A DNA stretch of 6,991 nt, from assembly GCA_900758895.1 (NCBI GenBank), contig CAAETG010000183.1, positions 1-6,991 on the forward strand, read 5' to 3'. Under the pieces are notes generated by a model, which worked only from the letters and a program-made list of their open reading frames with translations, did not search any database and was not told where the DNA came from. Position numbers and translations under genes: made by a program. Shown here piece after piece: positions 5,072-6,991 of this stretch. Position 1 is the first letter of the stretch. Each line of letters opens with the position of its first letter. This DNA is from Bacilli bacterium (GTDB taxonomy: Bacteria; Bacillota_I; Bacilli_A; RF39; UBA660).

Positions 5072-6325
5072 ATGAAACAAATGATTATTGAGGGAAACAA
5101 CATGTTAACAGGAGAAATTAAAATAGGTGGTGCTAAAAATAGTGCTGTAGCATTAATACCAGCTTCTATTTTAGCAAATGGAATTTCTGTTTTAGAAAAT
5201 GTTCCCAATATATCGGATCGTGATGCTTTAATTGATATTTTAAAAATATTAAACTGTGATGTTTTATTAGATGATGATAAATTAAAAATTGATACAACAA
5301 ATTTGAAAAATGCCATCATTGATGAAGAACATTCTAAAAAATTAAGAGCTTCCTATTATTTTATGGGAGCTTTACTTGGCAAAGAAAAATATGTCGAAAT
5401 GTACATACCGGGAGGATGTAATATAGGTGCAAGACCAATCGATATTCATATTGACGGCTTTAAAGCATTAGGAGCTCAAGTCACCACCGAAGGCAATAAA
5501 TACATTTTAAAAGCGGATAAACTAGTAGGAACGGATATTTATCTTCGTTTTCAAAGTGTAGGAGCAACTGTTAATTTAATGTTTGCAAGTGTGCTTGCCG
5601 AAGGAAAAACTGTCATTCACAATGCTGCGAAAGAAGCCGAAATTGAAAATATTGCGGATTACTTAATTAGTATGGGAGCTAATATTACAGGAGCTGGAAC
5701 CGATGAAATCACAATTATTGGTGTAGAAAGTCTTCATGAAGGAAAAATAACCGTATTACCAGATCGAATTGAAGCAGGAACCTATATTATTTTAGGAGCT
5801 TTAGTTGGCAAAAACTTATGTATAAAGAATATTATTCCTAAGCATTTAGAAGCTCTAACTAGTAAACTAAAAGATATGGCATCGGATATAACAATCAATG
5901 ATGATAATATTGTGATTAGCAAAGTAGATCATTTAAAACCAACCAATATTAAAACACTTGTTTATCCAGGGTTTCCAACCGATATTGGTCAACCGATGAG
6001 TGTTTTATTAACACAAGCGGAAGGTACCAGTCTATTTGAAGAAACCATTTGGGAAAATCGTATGGGTCATGTTCCATCACTTAACAAAATGGGAGCCAAT
6101 ATTACGGTAAAAGGAATGAGTTCCATGATTATTGGACCAAGCAAATTACATGGCTGTGAAGTAGTAGCAACCGATCTTCGTGGTGGAGCGGCTTTAGTTC
6201 TAGCAGGTCTTACTGCCACCGGAACAACCATTATCAATGATGTAGAGCATATACTACGTGGATATGAAAGTATTGATAAAAAGCTAACACAAGTTGGTGC
6301 TAAAATAAAGATTAAAGAAATATAG
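5072..6325 (+). CDS. murA: UDP-N-acetylglucosamine 1-carboxyvinyltransferase
   Basis: MurA transfers enolpyruvate from phosphoenolpyruvate to UDP-GlcNAc, the first committed cytoplasmic step of peptidoglycan synthesis and the fosfomycin target. The 417-residue length is typical. K22-N23 in GGAKNSAVALIP bind substrate. R92 lies in KLRASYYFMGALLGK. The catalytic cysteine C116 is in PGGCNIGARPIDIHIDGF, so the enzyme should be of the fosfomycin-sensitive Cys type. D304 in YPGFPTDIGQP is the conserved aspartate near the active site, and R396 lies in RGYE. The start is set by AAGGGTG (5058-5064), seven bases before the ATG. Transcription probably comes from the promoter at 4927-4955. The SGNH-like gene follows after 33 bp and a terminator. 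Bacillota often have two MurA paralogues; which one this is cannot be decided here. Confidence 0.97.
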   Translation: MKQMIIEGNNMLTGEIKIGGAKNSAVALIPASILANGISVLENVPNISDRDALIDILKILNCDVLLDDDKLKIDTTNLKNAIIDEEHSKKLRASYYFMGALLGKEKYVEMYIPGGCNIGARPIDIHIDGFKALGAQVTTEGNKYILKADKLVGTDIYLRFQSVGATVNLMFASVLAEGKTVIHNAAKEAEIENIADYLISMGANITGAGTDEITIIGVESLHEGKITVLPDRIEAGTYIILGALVGKNLCIKNIIPKHLEALTSKLKDMASDITINDDNIVISKVDHLKPTNIKTLVYPGFPTDIGQPMSVLLTQAEGTSLFEETIWENRMGHVPSLNKMGANITVKGMSSMIIGPSKLHGCEVVATDLRGGAALVLAGLTATGTTIINDVEHILRGYESIDKKLTQVGAKIKIKEI

Positions 6326-6347
6326 TATAGTGTACTATATTTTTTTT
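6318..6347 (+). terminator. Terminator overlapping the murA stop codon
   Basis: ATATAGTA (6320-6327) pairs perfectly with TACTATAT (6333-6340) around a 5-nt loop, with two A-T pairs extending it outward, and a T-run reaches 6347. The murA TAG (6323-6325) lies in the 5' arm. The stem is AT-rich, so termination may be partial. The next gene's Shine-Dalgarno begins at the very next base and no promoter is visible between, suggesting readthrough. Confidence 0.75.
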
Positions 6348-6358
6348 GAGGTGAAAAT

Positions 6359-6991
6359 ATGAAAAAGAAGATAATAGCAATCGCTTTCCTAGGAGCAATT
6401 CTCTCTGTTATTATCTACTTTTTTACCCAAAGTAGTGAAATAACAATCACCTCAATTGGAGATGGCTTTTCTCTAGGTATGACCCCTTATGGCATAGAAG
6501 GCTTAAGTTTTAATGATTATTTAAAAGAAGATTATCTAACCAAACATGAATTAAAAAACTATATACATGAATTTGCCAGTTCCGGTAAAACTGTAAAAGA
6601 ACTAATTTATGAAATTAAAGAAAACAAAACAATCACTTTAGAAGATCAAAAAATAGAAATCAAACAAGCAATTAATCAAGCGGATATCCTAACCATTGCC
6701 ATTGGGATGGATGAACTAGCAAATACCAAAATTACTAATCAAATTAAGGAAGAATATCTACATGATATGGAAGAACTATTAAGTATGATCAAAATGTTAA
6801 ATAACAAGAAAGTATTTATAATTAGTTTGTATACATGGGGAAAAAACGATTTTTTAACAATTGAAAAACTAAATGCAAGTTTAAGAGATATCACCCTAAC
6901 CAATGGCTTTTACTTTATTGATATAAATAAAATATTAATGAATAAAGAGTATTATTTAACTAAAGATAGTTATTACATAAACTATTTGGGT
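6359..6991 (+). CDS. Membrane-anchored SGNH/GDSL hydrolase-like protein, partial
   Basis: An open frame of 211 codons starts at ATG 6359, with GAGGTG (6348-6353) five bases upstream, and runs off the right edge. Residues 1-4 are MKKK, followed by a hydrophobic segment (about 5-22), so the rest is probably outside the cell as a signal-anchored protein; no lipobox is evident. The first block, TSIGDGFSLGMTPYG (31-45), matches the GDSL block I in position and context but reads GDG where the nucleophilic Ser is expected. SSGKTVKELI resembles block II. TIAIGMDELAN resembles block III (GxND), with Asp for Asn. The final Asp-His block lies outside the window. Family members hydrolyse esters, often on lipids or cell-wall glycans. 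If the substitutions are real, this copy may be non-catalytic or use other residues. It is probably co-transcribed with murA by readthrough. Confidence 0.75.
   Translation, partial: MKKKIIAIAFLGAILSVIIYFFTQSSEITITSIGDGFSLGMTPYGIEGLSFNDYLKEDYLTKHELKNYIHEFASSGKTVKELIYEIKENKTITLEDQKIEIKQAINQADILTIAIGMDELANTKITNQIKEEYLHDMEELLSMIKMLNNKKVFIISLYTWGKNDFLTIEKLNASLRDITLTNGFYFIDINKILMNKEYYLTKDSYYINYLG

Noticed and set aside
5008..5319. 103-codon open frame on the minus strand over the murA start
   Set aside because: It overlaps conserved murA coding sequence and the dyad, and shows no recognisable domain.
577..6991. Mycoplasma-type genetic code (TGA as tryptophan)
   Set aside because: All tryptophans in conserved motifs that I checked use TGG and all genes end normally without in-frame TGA, so the standard bacterial code fits.

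Overview
This is an AT-rich window from a low-GC Bacillota genome. All tryptophans I checked in the clear genes use TGG, and all stops seen are TAA or TAG, so the genetic code looks standard. A recognisable spoIIR gene points to a spore-forming lineage, or one recently descended from it. The AT content, short intergenic gaps and a short MetG fit an uncultured gut-type member of Bacilli (Erysipelotrichales/RF39-like). That placement is inference only.

Layout: positions 1-294 hold no gene but contain a long imperfect hairpin (78-192). A strong promoter (295-324) drives a methionine-type T-box leader (about 335-563). The T-box controls a two-gene operon of a HAD-superfamily phosphatase and metG (methionyl-tRNA synthetase), which ends in a terminator overlapping the metG stop codon. 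An extended -10 promoter then starts a membrane acyltransferase (acyltransferase-3 family). Its 3' end overlaps by 38 bp the convergent mntP-like gene.

On the minus strand, spoIIR is followed by mntP. Between them sits a terminator-like hairpin that contains the mntP Shine-Dalgarno. A divergent region of about 220 bp carries the murA promoter and a perfect 10-bp dyad. Next come murA and a truncated SGNH/GDSL-like membrane-anchored protein that runs off the right edge.

The T-box part is a coherent circuit: uncharged tRNA-Met should raise expression of metG together with the phosphatase. MurA makes the first committed peptidoglycan precursor. SpoIIR is the forespore-to-mother-cell signal that triggers sigma-E activation. 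I do not see a wholly new system. The points most worth a second look are the SGNH-like protein with its catalytic motifs altered, the hairpin at 78-192, the mntP ribosome-binding site buried in a terminator, and the phosphatase placed first in a Met T-box operon.
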